Of a DNA stretch of 64,000 bases, positions 42,222 to 51,892 are shown in pieces; the first letter of the stretch is position 1; every line of letters begins with the position of its first letter. This stretch comes from Methylobacterium sp. Leaf108 (lineage in GTDB: Bacteria; Pseudomonadota; Alphaproteobacteria; Rhizobiales; Beijerinckiaceae): NCBI RefSeq assembly GCF_001423265.1, contig NZ_LMND01000005.1, positions 94,119 to 158,118 on the forward strand. The letters are read 5' to 3'. Both the position numbers and the translations under genes were made by a program. Below the pieces are notes generated by a model, which was given only the letters and a program-made list of their open reading frames with translations, was not told where the DNA came from and did not search any database.

Positions 42222-42914
42222 ATGACGACGTCGGACACCTTTCGAGTCAAGTCCATCGCTGCGACTTCGAGCCTGCGCGCCCTCGCCTATGCTTCCCTGA
42301 AGGAAGCGATCACGAACATGAATATTTACGGGCAGCGCGAGGAGGTCCGCCTCGACGAGCGAAAGCTGTCCCTGGACCTCGGCGTGAGCCGCACGCCGGT
42401 GCGCGAGGCGCTCACGGTGCTCGAACAGGAAGGGTTCGTGCGGTTCGAGGCGCGCCGCGGCGTGTTCGTCATCAAGAAGACCAAGCGGGAGATCGTGAGC
42501 ATGATCCAGGCCTGGTCGGCCCTGGAGAGCATGGCGGCGCGACTGGCCTGCGAGCGGGCTTCCGACGAAAAGCTGCACAGCCTGCGCCACCAGTTTCCCG
42601 AGTTCTTCGAGGGCCAGCCGTCGGACCACCTCTACGAGTACTCGGAGGCCAACATGCGCTTCCACCAGACGATCATCGCGCTCGGCCAATGCGAGGTGAT
42701 CGAGGACATCACCAGCAACCTGCTGATGCACGTCCGCGGCATCCGCAACACCGCCCTGCGCCAGGGCGACCGGGCGGCCGACTCCATCAAGGAGCACGTC
42801 AAGATCATCGACGCCCTCGAGGCCCGGGACGCCGACCTCGCCGAGCGCCTGGTGCGCGAACACGGCCTCGGCCTGGCGCGTCACGTCGAACAATACGGCG
42901 ACTATCTCGCCTGA
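42222..42914 (+). CDS. GntR-family (FCD) transcriptional regulator
   Basis: The protein is 230 residues from ATG 42222, preceded by GGTGAAAAA. The winged helix-turn-helix is KLSLDLGVSRTPVREALTVL followed by EQEGFVRFEARRGVFV. The C-terminal all-helical FCD ligand domain spans about residues 85-225 (YSEANMRFHQTIIALG; the His ligands of a metal centre are plausible here). It is divergent from oxc, so it probably senses oxalate, formyl-CoA or a related acid and controls oxc/frc. The effector is inferred. Confidence 0.9.
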   Translation: MTTSDTFRVKSIAATSSLRALAYASLKEAITNMNIYGQREEVRLDERKLSLDLGVSRTPVREALTVLEQEGFVRFEARRGVFVIKKTKREIVSMIQAWSALESMAARLACERASDEKLHSLRHQFPEFFEGQPSDHLYEYSEANMRFHQTIIALGQCEVIEDITSNLLMHVRGIRNTALRQGDRAADSIKEHVKIIDALEARDADLAERLVREHGLGLARHVEQYGDYLA

Positions 42915-43064
42915 TCGGCGCGCCCCTCCGACGGTCCTTGGGAGCCTCACGATCCCGGGAGGCGCGTCGTCCCTGCCCCCGGGAGGAGGTCGGGACGACG
43001 CGCCATCGCGCGGGCGCCGCACCGGACCGTCGCGGTCAGCCCCTCGTCGTCTGTCGTCCGTCCC

Positions 43065-43337
43065 TCACGCGGCCTGCGCGATCGGGGCGGGGGAGGGGGC
43101 GTCCATCGCACGCAGGTAGACGTCGAGCAGGGTCTCGTGCTCGTCGCGCTCGTCCTGGTCGAGCTTGCGCAGCTTGAGGATCTCCTTGAGGATCTTGACG
43201 TCGAGGCCTTCGCCCTTGGCCTCGGCGAACACCTCCTTCTTGCCCTCCATGAGCCCCTTGATCTCCTCGTCGAGCTGCTCGATGCGCTCGATGATCGACC
43301 GAATGCGATCGCCCGCGATCCCTACCGTGTCGGACAT
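43065..43337 (-). CDS. gapR: GapR (DUF2312) DNA-binding protein
   Basis: The protein is 90 residues from ATG 43337. RIRSIIERIEQLDEEIKGLM is followed by EGKKEVFAEAKGEGLDVKIL and KEILKLRKLDQDERDEHETL, the near-invariant GapR helices. GapR is an alphaproteobacterial nucleoid protein that binds overtwisted DNA ahead of replication and transcription. A low-complexity tail (APSPAPIAQAA) ends it. Confidence 0.93.
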   Translation of the reverse strand: MSDTVGIAGDRIRSIIERIEQLDEEIKGLMEGKKEVFAEAKGEGLDVKILKEILKLRKLDQDERDEHETLLDVYLRAMDAPSPAPIAQAA

Positions 43338-43393
43338 GGTGACTCCCTGATGCCTGAGGAGCGGCAACCTCGATCAATCGGGTAAGCGGGAGG

Positions 43394-44443
43394 TTAAGGA
43401 TGGCCGGCCGCCGGCACGAGGGCGCGCAGGTCGGCGACGAGGTGGTCGATCCGGGCCGGGTCGGCGTCCCAGGAGAACATGAACCGGGCCGCCCCGCCGA
43501 TGAAGGTGTAGAAGCGCCAGCCCCTGCCGCGCAGGGCCTCGGCGACGGCCTCGGGCAGGGCGAGGAAGACGGCGTTGGCCTCCACCGGAAACAAGGGTGC
43601 GAGGCCGGGCAGGCCCGCCAATCCCTGCGCGAAACGGCGGGCGCAGGCGTTGGCGTGGGCGGCGTTGCGCAGCCAGGTGCCGCCCTGCAGGAGCCCGACC
43701 CAGGGGGCGGAGAGGTAGCGCATCTTCGAGGCGAGCTGGCCGGCCTGCTTGCAGCGATAGCCGAAATCCTCGGCCTGCGCGGGATCGAAGAACAGGATCG
43801 CCTCGCCGGCGGGCAGGCCGTTCTTGGTGCCCCCGAAGCACAGGACGTCGACGCCGGCCTTCCAGGTGATGTCGGCCGGTGCGCACCCCAGGCTGGCGCA
43901 GGCGTTGGAGAAGCGCGCCCCGTCCATGTGCAGGCTCAAGGACAGCTCCCGGCACACGGCGGCGATCGCCGCGATTTCTGCGGGCGTATAGACCTGCCCC
44001 GTCTCGGTGGGCTGGGTGATGGTGACGACGCGGGGTTTGGGGAAGTGGATGTCCTGGCGCCGCGTCGCCAGCGTCCGGATCGCGGCCGGCGTCAGCTTGC
44101 CGTCGACGCACGGGGCGGTGAGCAGCTTCGAGCCGTTGGAGAAGAACTCCGGCGCGCCACACTCGTCGGTCTCGACATGGGCGGAATCGGCACAGATCAC
44201 GCTGTGATAGGACTGGCAGAGCGAGGCCAGGGCCAGCGAGTTCGCGGCGGTGCCGTTGAAGGCGAGGAACATCTCGCATTCCGTCTCGAACAGCGCCCGG
44301 AAGGCGCTGGCGGCCCGCGCCGTCCAATCGTCGTCGCCGTAGGCCGGGGCGTAGCCGGCATTGGCCTCGGCCATCGCCGCCCAGGCCTCGGGGCAGACGC
44401 CGGAATAATTGTCGCTGGCGAATTGCTGCGGGGCGTCGGTCAT
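43394..44443 (-). CDS. Low-specificity L-threonine aldolase
   Basis: The 349-residue PLP enzyme starts at ATG 44443. The cofactor lysine lies in CFGGTKNGLPAGEAILFF. SDNYSGVCPEAWAAMAEAN, FNGTAANSLALASL and LHMDGARFSNACASLG are threonine/beta-eliminating aldolase signatures. It cleaves threonine or allo-threonine to glycine and acetaldehyde. In a serine-cycle methylotroph it could feed glycine; that is inference. Confidence 0.92.
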   Translation of the reverse strand: MTDAPQQFASDNYSGVCPEAWAAMAEANAGYAPAYGDDDWTARAASAFRALFETECEMFLAFNGTAANSLALASLCQSYHSVICADSAHVETDECGAPEFFSNGSKLLTAPCVDGKLTPAAIRTLATRRQDIHFPKPRVVTITQPTETGQVYTPAEIAAIAAVCRELSLSLHMDGARFSNACASLGCAPADITWKAGVDVLCFGGTKNGLPAGEAILFFDPAQAEDFGYRCKQAGQLASKMRYLSAPWVGLLQGGTWLRNAAHANACARRFAQGLAGLPGLAPLFPVEANAVFLALPEAVAEALRGRGWRFYTFIGGAARFMFSWDADPARIDHLVADLRALVPAAGHP

Positions 44444-44523
44444 CGCGGGGTCCGTCAAGCGAGGGTGGTGCCGGCGAGGTAGTGCAACGGCCGCGTCTCG
44501 CACAGCGCGGGCCGGACCTCATA

Positions 44524-44559
44524 CAAAATCCGTTCGATTGCTTCGCAATGCGGATTTTG
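44524..44559 (-). terminator. Nested stem-loop after glpK, likely terminator
   Basis: CAAAATCCG (44524-44532) pairs with CGGATTTTG (44551-44559), with an inner ATTGC/GCAAT stem around TTC. It begins 7 nt after the glpK stop, and on the minus strand the closing arm is T-rich (ATTTTG). It is probably the glpK terminator, although its long symmetrical form also resembles a repeat element. Confidence 0.6.
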
Positions 44560-44566
44560 GCTTCGC

Positions 44567-46072
44567 TCACGCGCCCGGCGTCGTCCAGTCGAAGGAGCGT
44601 TCCACCGCCTTGGTCCAGCCGCTGACAAGCGTCGTGCGCAGGCTCTCGTCCATGGACGGGTGCCAGCGGCGGTCGACGCCCCAGTTGGCGACGAGGTCGT
44701 CGGTGCCGTTCCAGTAGCCGGTGGCGAGGCCGGCGGCGTAGGCCGCGCCCAATGCCGTGGTCTCCACGACCTTGGGGCGCACCACCGGCACGTTCAGGAT
44801 GTCGGCCTGGAACTGCATGAGGAGGTCGTTCCTCACCATGCCGCCGTCGGTGCGCAACTCGCTGATGCCGATCCCGGAATCCTGCGCCATCGCCTCCAGC
44901 ACCTCGCGGGTCTGGTAGGCGGTCGCCTCCAGCGCGGCGCGGGCGATGTGGCCCTTGTTGGCGTAGCGCGTGAGCCCGGCGATGACGCCGCGCGCGCTCT
45001 CGCGCCAATGCGGCGCGTAGAGGCCGGAGAAGGCGGGTACGATGTAGACGTCGCCGTTGTCGGCGACGGTGCGGGCCAGGGGCTCGATCTCGTCGCTGTG
45101 GCCGATGATCCCGAGGTTGTCGCGCAGCCATTGCACCAGGGCGCCGGCGATGGCGATGGAGCCCTCCAGGGCATAGACCGCGGGCCGGTCGCCGAGCCTG
45201 TACCCCACCGTGGTGACGAGGCCGCAGGTGGAAGCCACCGGCTGGGCCCCGGTGTTCATGAGCACGAAGCAGCCGGTGCCGTAGGTGTTCTTGGCTTCGC
45301 CGGCGGCAAAGCAGGTCTGCCCGAACAAGGCCGCCTGCTGGTCGCCGAGGATGCCGGCGATGGGGACGCCGGTAAAGGGCGTGCGGGTCTCGCCGTAGAC
45401 CGCGCTGGACGAGACGATGGCCGGCAGCATCGCGCGCGGAACGTCGAATGCGGCGAGCATGCCGGGGTCCCAGTCGAGGGTGTCCAGCGCCATCAGTTGC
45501 GTGCGGCTGGCGTTGGTGACGTCGGTGAGGTGGAGGCCGCCCTCGGCTCCGCCGGTGAGGTTCCAGACCAGCCAGGTGTCGATGGTGCCGAACAGGACGT
45601 CCCCCGCCTGCGCCCGCTCCCGCGTGCCCGGCACCGCATCCAGCAGCCAGGCGAGCTTCAGGCCCGAAAAGTAGCTCGCCAGGGGTAGGCCGGTGACGGC
45701 GCGGAAGCGGTCTTTCCCGCCGGCTTGCGCGAAGCGGGCGACGAGGCCGTCGACGCGGGTGTCCTGCCAGACCAGGGCGTTGTGGAGCGGCCGGCCGGTG
45801 CGGCGGTCCCAGACCAGCGTGGTCTCGCGCTGGTTGGTGATGCCGAGGGAAAGGAGGTCGGTGGGCGCGATCCCGGCCGCCTCCAGGGCCTCGCGCATGA
45901 CGATCCGGGTGTTGCGCCAGATCTCCAGGGGGTCGTGCTCGACGTGACCGGGCTTGGGATAGATCTGCTCGTGCTCGCGCTGGGCCGAGCCGACGATGTC
46001 ACCGCGCCGGTCGAACACGATGAAGCGCGTGCTGGTGGTGCCCTGGTCGATGGCGCCGACGTAGCTGCCCAT
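44567..46072 (-). CDS. glpK: Glycerol kinase
   Basis: The 501-residue FGGY-family kinase starts at ATG 46072 with GAGGAGGGA upstream. [20 protein letters not shown] is the ATP-binding N-terminus. [34 protein letters not shown] and [18 protein letters not shown] are GlpK blocks. It phosphorylates glycerol to glycerol 3-phosphate, the substrate of the GlpD encoded just upstream on the same strand. No glpF or glpR is nearby. Confidence 0.97.
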   Translation of the reverse strand: MGSYVGAIDQGTTSTRFIVFDRRGDIVGSAQREHEQIYPKPGHVEHDPLEIWRNTRIVMREALEAAGIAPTDLLSLGITNQRETTLVWDRRTGRPLHNALVWQDTRVDGLVARFAQAGGKDRFRAVTGLPLASYFSGLKLAWLLDAVPGTRERAQAGDVLFGTIDTWLVWNLTGGAEGGLHLTDVTNASRTQLMALDTLDWDPGMLAAFDVPRAMLPAIVSSSAVYGETRTPFTGVPIAGILGDQQAALFGQTCFAAGEAKNTYGTGCFVLMNTGAQPVASTCGLVTTVGYRLGDRPAVYALEGSIAIAGALVQWLRDNLGIIGHSDEIEPLARTVADNGDVYIVPAFSGLYAPHWRESARGVIAGLTRYANKGHIARAALEATAYQTREVLEAMAQDSGIGISELRTDGGMVRNDLLMQFQADILNVPVVRPKVVETTALGAAYAAGLATGYWNGTDDLVANWGVDRRWHPSMDESLRTTLVSGWTKAVERSFDWTTPGA

Positions 46073-46124
46073 GATCGTCCCTCCTCATGGCCGTCTCTCC
46101 CGCCCCGACGTGTCTTCCAGGGCC

Positions 46125-46184
46125 CGGTCCTGGTCGGTCCGGTCCTGGCCGATCCGGTCCTGGCCGATCCGGTCCTGCGATCGG
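46125..46184. repeat. Short tandem repeat between glpD and glpK
   Basis: There are about four tandem copies of the 15-bp unit CGGTCCTGGCCGATC. The copies at 46140-46154 and 46155-46169 are identical; those at 46125-46139 and 46170-46184 are degenerate. They fill half of the 115-bp intergenic gap. Copy-number change here could alter mRNA spacing between the two genes. Confidence 0.8.
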
Positions 46185-46187
46185 ACG

Positions 46188-47696
46188 TCACGCCGCCGCC
46201 GCGCGCCCCTTCAGGTAGGCGGCGAGCCGGGCCTGTCCCTCGGGTGGGATCCGCAGGCCGAGCTTCGAGCGGCGCCACAGGATGTCGTCGGCCGAGCGAG
46301 CCCATTCGTGGATGGTCAGGTAGTCCACCTCCACCGCCGTGAGATCGTCGCCGAACCGCTCGCCGAGGTCGGCGAGAGAGTGGGCCGCGCCGAGCAGGCG
46401 GTCCACCCGGGTGCCGTAGGCGCGGGCGAGGCGCCGCGCCAGGGCCGGCGGCAGGAACGGCTTTCGCAGCCGCAGATCGGCCAGGAAGCGTTCGAGATCG
46501 GCCCCGGGCATGTCGCCGCCGGGCAGGGTGCTCCCCGCCGTCCAGGCCGGCGTGAGATCGGGCGCGTAGGGCGCCAGCTTCTCCATGGCGTGTTCGGCCA
46601 GACGCCGGTAGGTGGTGATCTTGCCGCCGAACACCGAGAGCACCGGCAGCCGCCCGTCGCGGTCCGACAGGTCGAGGACGTAGTCGCGGGTCACGGCGGA
46701 GGCGTTCTTTGCGGCATCGTCGAACAGCGGGCGCACGCCGGAAAAGCTCCAGACCACGTCGTCGGGGCCGATGCGCCGCGCGAACGAGCGGTTGATGCAG
46801 TCGCACAGGTAACGGGTCTCGTCGGGCGAGATCGCCACCGGGCCGGGCTCGCCGGCATGGGGCACGTCGGTGGTGCCGACGAGCGTGAAGTCGCGCTCGT
46901 AGGGGATCGCGAACACGATGCGCCGGTCGGGCTGCTGCAGGATGTAGGCGTGCTCGCCCTCGTACATCTTCGGCACCACGATGTGGCTGCCCTTGACGAG
47001 CCGCACCGCCGCGCGGCTGGCGATGCCGAGGGTGCTCCCCAGCGTCTGGCCGACCCAGGGGCCGGCGGCGTTGACGACGATCCTCGCGTGTACGGTCTCG
47101 ATGCGGCCGGTGGCGATGTCGCGCAGGTGCGCGATCCAAGTCCCGTCGTCGCGCCTGGCCGCATCCACCGCCGTGCGGGTGCGGATGTCGGCGCCGCGCT
47201 CGCGCGCATCCATGGCATTGAGCACGACGAGGCGGCTGTCCTCGACCCAGCAGTCGGAATAGGCGAACCCCCGGGTCAGGCGCGGCTGCAGCGGCGCCCC
47301 ATGGGCGCCGGCGCGCAGCCGCACCGAGGCCGAGCCGGGGAGGGTGCGCAGCCGGGCGAGGTGGTCGTAGAGAAACAACCCCAGCCGCAGCATCCAGGCC
47401 GGGCGCAGGCCCTCGTCGTGGGGCAGGACGAAGCGCAAGGGCCAGATGACGTGCGGAGCCTGGGCGAGCAGGCGCTCACGCTCGGCCAGGGCCTCGCGCA
47501 CGAGGCGGAACTCGTAGTACTCGAGATAGCGAAGGCCGCCGTGGATCAGCTTGGTCGAGGACGACGAGGTGAATTCGGCGAGGTCACCGCGCTCGCACAG
47601 GAGCACCGTGAGGCCGCGCCCGGCCGCGTCCCGCGCGATCCCGGTGCCATTGATGCCGCCGCCGATGACGAGCATGTCGTAGGTCGTCGGCTGCAC
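46188..47696 (-). CDS. glpD: Aerobic glycerol-3-phosphate dehydrogenase
   Basis: The 502-residue FAD enzyme has a GTG start at 47696. YDMLVIGGGINGTGIARDAA is the dinucleotide-binding motif. SSSSTKLIHGGLRYLEYYEF, PYERDFTLVGTTDVPH and LSVFGGKITTYRRLAEHAME are GlpD signatures. It oxidises glycerol 3-phosphate to dihydroxyacetone phosphate at the membrane and passes electrons to ubiquinone. It is the first gene of the glpD-glpK pair. Confidence 0.97.
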   Translation of the reverse strand: MQPTTYDMLVIGGGINGTGIARDAAGRGLTVLLCERGDLAEFTSSSSTKLIHGGLRYLEYYEFRLVREALAERERLLAQAPHVIWPLRFVLPHDEGLRPAWMLRLGLFLYDHLARLRTLPGSASVRLRAGAHGAPLQPRLTRGFAYSDCWVEDSRLVVLNAMDARERGADIRTRTAVDAARRDDGTWIAHLRDIATGRIETVHARIVVNAAGPWVGQTLGSTLGIASRAAVRLVKGSHIVVPKMYEGEHAYILQQPDRRIVFAIPYERDFTLVGTTDVPHAGEPGPVAISPDETRYLCDCINRSFARRIGPDDVVWSFSGVRPLFDDAAKNASAVTRDYVLDLSDRDGRLPVLSVFGGKITTYRRLAEHAMEKLAPYAPDLTPAWTAGSTLPGGDMPGADLERFLADLRLRKPFLPPALARRLARAYGTRVDRLLGAAHSLADLGERFGDDLTAVEVDYLTIHEWARSADDILWRRSKLGLRIPPEGQARLAAYLKGRAAAA

Positions 47697-47790
47697 CCGT
47701 TCCCCTCCCGTGGCGCTCGGCGTCGCCCCGTCAGACTTTCACAGGTGGTCGTCCGGCGCGAGGCGAAACGCGTCCTCTGCGCAAAGGGCC

Positions 47791-48459
47791 TCAGGCGCGC
47801 GCCAACGGCGAGTCGTCGTAGCGGGCCAGGAGATCGGCCGCGTCGCGGTAGACCGCGATGCATCCGGCTGCGATCAGGTCGGCCTCCGCCCATCCGCCGC
47901 AGGTGAGGCCGACGACGCGCAGGCCCGCTTTGCCGGCGGCCTCGGCATCGTAGGGCGTGTCGCCGACCACCAGCGCCTTCTCCGGAGAGAGATCGCCGAG
48001 GCGGTCGAGGGCGGCGATAAAGATGTCGGGATGGGGCTTGCTCCGCTCGGCATCGTCCGAGGAGGTCTCCTCGTCGACGAGGTCGGCGATGTCCGCCAGT
48101 CTCTTGTACCCTGCGAGCTCGTCGCCCTTGGCCGAGGAGGCCAGCGCGATCCGGGTGCCGTCGGCGATCAGCCGCTGCATCAGCGCGCGGACCTGCGGGA
48201 AGGGACGGATCGTCGCCAGGTAGCGTCCATGCAGGATGCCGCCGCGATGCGCCTGGAGGGCCTCGCCGCGTTCCGCGATCTCGCTGTCCGAGAGGAACAC
48301 CGGCAGGAGCTGGTCGCCACCCTTGCCGATCTGGGCGCGCAGGTCGGCGAGCGGGATGTCGTGGCCGAAGTCGGCGAAGGCGTCCTGCCAGGCACGGGCG
48401 TGCTGGTCGTTCGAATCGATGAGCGTGCCGTCGACGTCGAAGATCACGGTCTCGGGCAT
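47791..48459 (-). CDS. HAD-superfamily hydrolase (phosphoglycolate/beta-phosphoglucomutase-like)
   Basis: The protein is 222 residues from ATG 48459. The four HAD motifs are present: FDVDGTLIDSN (Asp nucleophile and DxD), ALASSAKG, the lysine in SKPHPDIFIAALDRLG, and VVGDTPYDAEAAGKAGLRV. The helical cap lies between the first two. The substrate cannot be told from sequence; sugar phosphates or phosphoglycolate are likely. It lies downstream of dnaA on the same strand. Confidence 0.85.
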   Translation of the reverse strand: MPETVIFDVDGTLIDSNDQHARAWQDAFADFGHDIPLADLRAQIGKGGDQLLPVFLSDSEIAERGEALQAHRGGILHGRYLATIRPFPQVRALMQRLIADGTRIALASSAKGDELAGYKRLADIADLVDEETSSDDAERSKPHPDIFIAALDRLGDLSPEKALVVGDTPYDAEAAGKAGLRVVGLTCGGWAEADLIAAGCIAVYRDAADLLARYDDSPLARA

Positions 48460-48476
48460 GGGGGACGGCTCCTGAA

Positions 48477-48502
48477 GGGGCCGCCCATCACCGGGCGGCC
48501 CC
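48477..48502. terminator. Strong GC stem-loop between dnaA and the HAD gene
   Basis: GGGGCCGCCC (48477-48486) pairs with GGGCGGCCCC (48493-48502) around ATCACC. No T-run follows on either strand. It lies between the dnaA stop and the HAD start codon and may slow or end transcription leaving dnaA. Confidence 0.5.
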
Positions 48503-48565
48503 ATCGGAGAAAGCATCGGGCGCGGGCCCCTGTTCCCGCGACGGGCGCGCGCGGACCGGTGCCGA

Positions 48566-50086
48566 TCAATCCTGCAGCATGCGCTTCAGGAGTTCGACCT
48601 CCTCGGACAGGACCGTGTCCTCGCCGATCAGCTTGTCGATCTTGCGCACCGCATGCAGCACGGTGGTGTGGTCGCGTCCCCCGAAGCGGCGCCCGATCTC
48701 GGGCAGGGAGCGCAGGGTCAGCACCTTCGAGAGATACATCGCGATCTGGCGCGGCTTGACCACGGCGGCGGTGCGCCTCTCGGACAGGATGTCGGAGCGC
48801 GAGACGTTGTAGCGCGAGGCCACCAGCTTCTGGATGTCCTCGATCTTGATGCGCTTGGGCTCGCGGTTCTTGACGAGGTCGCGGATCGCGGTCTCGGCCG
48901 TCTCCATGGTCACGGCGGTGCCGGTGAGGGTCGCGTGCGCCAGGAGGCGGTTGACGGCGCCCTCGAGGTCGCGGCCGTTGGCGGTGATCGCCCGGGCGAC
49001 GTAGCTCGCCACCGTCGGCGAGACCTCGAAGCCGGGATGGGTCACCCGCACCGCCGCCAGGCGGGCGGACAGGATCGAGGTGCGCAGCGTCTCGTCGAGG
49101 GTGCCGATCTCGACCACGAGACCGCCGCCCAGGCGCGAACGCACGCGCTCGTCGAGGGCTTCGAGCTCGGTCGGAGGCCGGTCGGACGCCACCACGATCT
49201 GGCGGCCGGCGTCGATCAGGGCGTTGATGGTGTGGCCGAACTCGGCCTGGATCGACTTGCCCTGGATGAACTGGACGTCGTCGAGGATGAGCAGGTCGAT
49301 GGCGCGCAGGCGCTCCTTGAAGGCCAGCGCGTTCTGGGTCTTCAGGGCGTTGACGAAGCCGTACATGAAGCGGTCGGCGGTGAGGTAGATCACGCGCTTG
49401 CCGGATTCGCGGGTGGCGTGGCCGATGGCGTGCAGGAGGTGGGTCTTGCCCAGCCCGACCCCGGCGTGGAGGTAGAGCGGGTTGTAGAGGGCAGGGCCGC
49501 CGTCGTGGCGGGCGACGCGCTCGGCGGCCGCATGGGCCAGGGCGTTGGAGCGGCCGACGACGAAGCTCGTGAAGGTGAGGCGGTTGTCGAGCGGGGCACC
49601 GCTGAGGTCGCCGGCCTCGGGCCGGGCGGAGGCGGGCGCCTCGGTCTCGGGCACCGGCGAGGCGGCCTCGCCCTGGTGGAGGAAGGCCACGGACGCCGGT
49701 GAGGCCTGGAGCCGGGCCAGCGGGCTCGCCGGGGCGTTCACCTTCTGGGCGGCGGGCGCGACGCGGACGGGGGCGGCGGCGCCGCGCACCCCGACCTCGA
49801 TGCGGGTGACCGCCTCGACTTCGCTGCGGAAGGTGTTGAGCACGCGGTCGAGGTAATGCGATTCGATCCAGCTCTTGAGGAAGCGGGTCGGGACGGTGAG
49901 ACGGGCCGTGCCGGCGACCACCGCATCGAGTTCGAGGCGGGCGAACCAGCTCGCGAACACGTCCTCGCCGAGTTCCGCCCTCAGGCGGCGCTTGACGCGC
50001 GCCCAGGCGGCCGTGGCATCGGCGGCACTGGTCGCGTTCCTGCCGATCTCGCCGTCATCCGCCGCGCTGCCCTCGACCTGCATCAT
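48566..50086 (-). CDS. dnaA: Chromosomal replication initiator DnaA
   Basis: The protein is 506 residues from ATG 50086 (GAGGAG upstream); ATG 50083 is equally possible. Domain I lies at about 18-90 ([20 protein letters not shown]), followed by a variable Pro/Ala-rich linker (about 100-165). The AAA+ domain has Walker [21 protein letters not shown] and Walker [15 protein letters not shown]. Domain IV ends with the DnaA-box-binding helix in RPISGREHTT-like form: [16 protein letters not shown]. It starts replication at oriC. rpsT lies upstream on the same strand. Confidence 0.98.
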   Translation of the reverse strand: MMQVEGSAADDGEIGRNATSAADATAAWARVKRRLRAELGEDVFASWFARLELDAVVAGTARLTVPTRFLKSWIESHYLDRVLNTFRSEVEAVTRIEVGVRGAAAPVRVAPAAQKVNAPASPLARLQASPASVAFLHQGEAASPVPETEAPASARPEAGDLSGAPLDNRLTFTSFVVGRSNALAHAAAERVARHDGGPALYNPLYLHAGVGLGKTHLLHAIGHATRESGKRVIYLTADRFMYGFVNALKTQNALAFKERLRAIDLLILDDVQFIQGKSIQAEFGHTINALIDAGRQIVVASDRPPTELEALDERVRSRLGGGLVVEIGTLDETLRTSILSARLAAVRVTHPGFEVSPTVASYVARAITANGRDLEGAVNRLLAHATLTGTAVTMETAETAIRDLVKNREPKRIKIEDIQKLVASRYNVSRSDILSERRTAAVVKPRQIAMYLSKVLTLRSLPEIGRRFGGRDHTTVLHAVRKIDKLIGEDTVLSEEVELLKRMLQD

Positions 50087-50569
50087 CGCTCTCCTCGCGC
50101 AGGGGACGGAGGACCGCCGCCGACGCGTACGCACACTAGACCGTCACACCGGTCCCGCAGCAATTCGCGGAACTCAGATCGTCGCCCGCGAGTCAACCCC
50201 GGATCGCGAGCTTTTGTCGATATGAGATGGCTATCAACAATTAGCTACGGTTCTCCTAACAAACCGAGCCGGCCGCACCGCATCGCGAGTCATCGAAGGG
50301 GAGTTGCGCGGCTCGCCGGAGTCGAGCGGAAGAGAAGATCTTGCGGTCGATTCGACGAGGTCTCAACAAAGCGTAAATTTTATCGCTCCAGGCGAGAGAT
50401 CATTAATCTACACAGCCCCCCAAGACTCCGCAACGCCAAGGATTCGACTCCAGGGTTAACGCCCGCCGGTCCGTTCGCATGTCCCTCGCCGCCGGTCGGG
50501 GGTGCCGAAACGAAAGAAGCCCGGCCAGATGGCCGGGCTTCTTTCAGGACCGCTCCGAGGAGGGTGGTG
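50087..50569. other. rpsT-dnaA intergenic region (483 bp)
   Basis: This stretch is more AT-rich than its surroundings, especially about 50220-50420. The best DnaA-box-like 9-mer is CTATCAACA (50231-50239), seven of nine bases against TTATCCACA. No cluster of boxes or AT-rich unwinding repeat was seen, so an origin is not claimed. It must hold the dnaA promoter, but no confident -35/-10 pair was found. The rpsT terminator lies at its right end. Confidence 0.5.
50513..50544 (-). terminator. Rho-independent terminator of rpsT
   Basis: A perfect 14-bp stem (50513-50526 with 50531-50544) has a 4-nt loop. On the minus strand it ends GGGCTTCTTT, with T-rich closing bases. It lies 26 nt after the rpsT stop. 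Confidence 0.85.
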
Positions 50570-50836
50570 TCAGGCGGCGAGCGCCTTGACCCGCGCGGCG
50601 AGCCGCGACACCTTCCGGGAGGCGTTGTTCTTGTGAACGATGCCGTGCTGGGCAGCGCGCATGATCTCGGGCTCGGCCTCGCGCAGGGCGGTGAGGGCGA
50701 TGGACGGGTCGCCAGCGGCAATGGCTTCCTCGACCTTGCGGACGAAGGTGCGCATGCGGCTGCGGCGCGAGCGGTTCACGGCGGTCCGCTTCGCGATCTT
50801 GCGGGTCATCTTCTTGGCCGACACGGTGTTGGCCAT
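50570..50836 (-). CDS. rpsT: 30S ribosomal protein S20
   Basis: The 88-residue protein begins [20 protein letters not shown] and contains [20 protein letters not shown] and [19 protein letters not shown], the S20 pattern of basic helices that bind 16S rRNA. It is encoded next to dnaA, as in most alphaproteobacteria. Confidence 0.97.
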   Translation of the reverse strand: MANTVSAKKMTRKIAKRTAVNRSRRSRMRTFVRKVEEAIAAGDPSIALTALREAEPEIMRAAQHGIVHKNNASRKVSRLAARVKALAA

Positions 50837-51031
50837 GGTGGCATCCTCGTTCAGAATGAGGCGATGCCGACGAGCCCGTGGGCCTGAAGTGTCGGTCGTC
50901 GCGAAGGTTGTTCGGGCAATGGCGAAGCCGACGGGCTACGCGTTGCGCGGCATGTCGGCGAAGCGCGCTCTATAGACAGGAGCCGGCGCGCCGTCAACGC
51001 GAGGATCGGCCACGTCGCACCGCCGGCCGTG

Positions 51032-51892
51032 TCAGTCGCCCCCGCCGCAGCCTCCGCAACCACCGCCGCCGTTGCCACCGCTGCCGCATCCGCCGCCGGT
51101 GCCGTTCCCGGCGGACGTGGTCCGGACGAGGTCGCGGTAACCGGCGTGGGCGGTGCCGGCGAGGACCGCAGTGCCGGCCAGGGCGACGGCGAGGCTCAGT
51201 TCGGCGGCGATCGGCGCCCGGGCCGCGCGGGCATGGCACCGGCCGAGGTCCGCCAAGGCCGCGTCGCCTGCCCGCGTTCGCCGGGGCGGACGCAGGAAGT
51301 GAAATACGCCGAGCGCGGCCGTGGCCACGACCAGGACGACGAGGAACGCCACCGGCTTGCCACGCGACAGGCCGATGGCGACCGTGGTGAGGCCGAAGGC
51401 GAGGAGCCCGCCGAACAGGACGAGGGTCGCCCAGCGCAGGCGCCCCGCAGCGGCATCGTCGACCACGAAGCCGCGCCCGGCGAGCCGGAACCGGAGCGGA
51501 CCCAGGCGCTCCTTCACCGCGGCGATCAACTCCTGTCGCGTGTAGGCCTGCCGCCCCCCGCCGGCGGACGCGATCGCGGCCAAGGGCGCGAAGGCAGCGG
51601 GAAGGGCGTGGGCTACGCCCGCCGTCGCGATCCGCTTGGGCCGGGTCTCGGTGAGGACGCCGCCCGCCGCGAGGATCGCCACGGCGAAGGCATCGGCGAC
51701 GCGGGGGGCGCCGCCGGCGAGATAGGCGATCGCCATCGCGTCGAGGTCGCGGACGGGGCCGGGGACGCCCGCACCCTTCAGGACCACATGCAGTACCCGG
51801 TGGGCTGCGACCACGCACAGGGTGGCGCCGAGGTAGAGAACGAGGAACGGTCCGCCGGTCGGGTCGAAGGAGCCGAGCCCGGCCACGTTCAT
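51032..51892 (-). CDS. TIGR04222-type membrane protein with Gly/Cys-rich C-terminal tail
   Basis: The protein is 286 residues from ATG 51892, overlapping the upstream stop as ATGA. It has one N-terminal membrane segment (about residues 14-36), two central ones (about 155-200: WATLVLFGGLLAFGLTTVAI and VAFLVVLVVATAALGVFHFL) and a fourth near 228-248. ARPPRRTRAGDAALADLGR-type sequence (RPPRRTRAGDAALADLG) and a preceding soluble segment fit the TIGR04222 region. The last 25 or so residues are almost only Gly, Cys, Asn and Ser, ending GGGGCGGCGGGD with four Cys in total. Such tails are typical of the family. The function is unknown; the tail could bind metal or be modified. Confidence 0.75.
   Translation of the reverse strand: MNVAGLGSFDPTGGPFLVLYLGATLCVVAAHRVLHVVLKGAGVPGPVRDLDAMAIAYLAGGAPRVADAFAVAILAAGGVLTETRPKRIATAGVAHALPAAFAPLAAIASAGGGRQAYTRQELIAAVKERLGPLRFRLAGRGFVVDDAAAGRLRWATLVLFGGLLAFGLTTVAIGLSRGKPVAFLVVLVVATAALGVFHFLRPPRRTRAGDAALADLGRCHARAARAPIAAELSLAVALAGTAVLAGTAHAGYRDLVRTTSAGNGTGGGCGSGGNGGGGCGGCGGGD

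Noticed and set aside
50087..50512. Possible chromosomal origin beside dnaA
   Set aside because: Only one weak DnaA-box-like 9-mer (CTATCAACA) was seen, and no AT-rich 13-mers or box cluster. In many alphaproteobacteria the origin is not next to dnaA.
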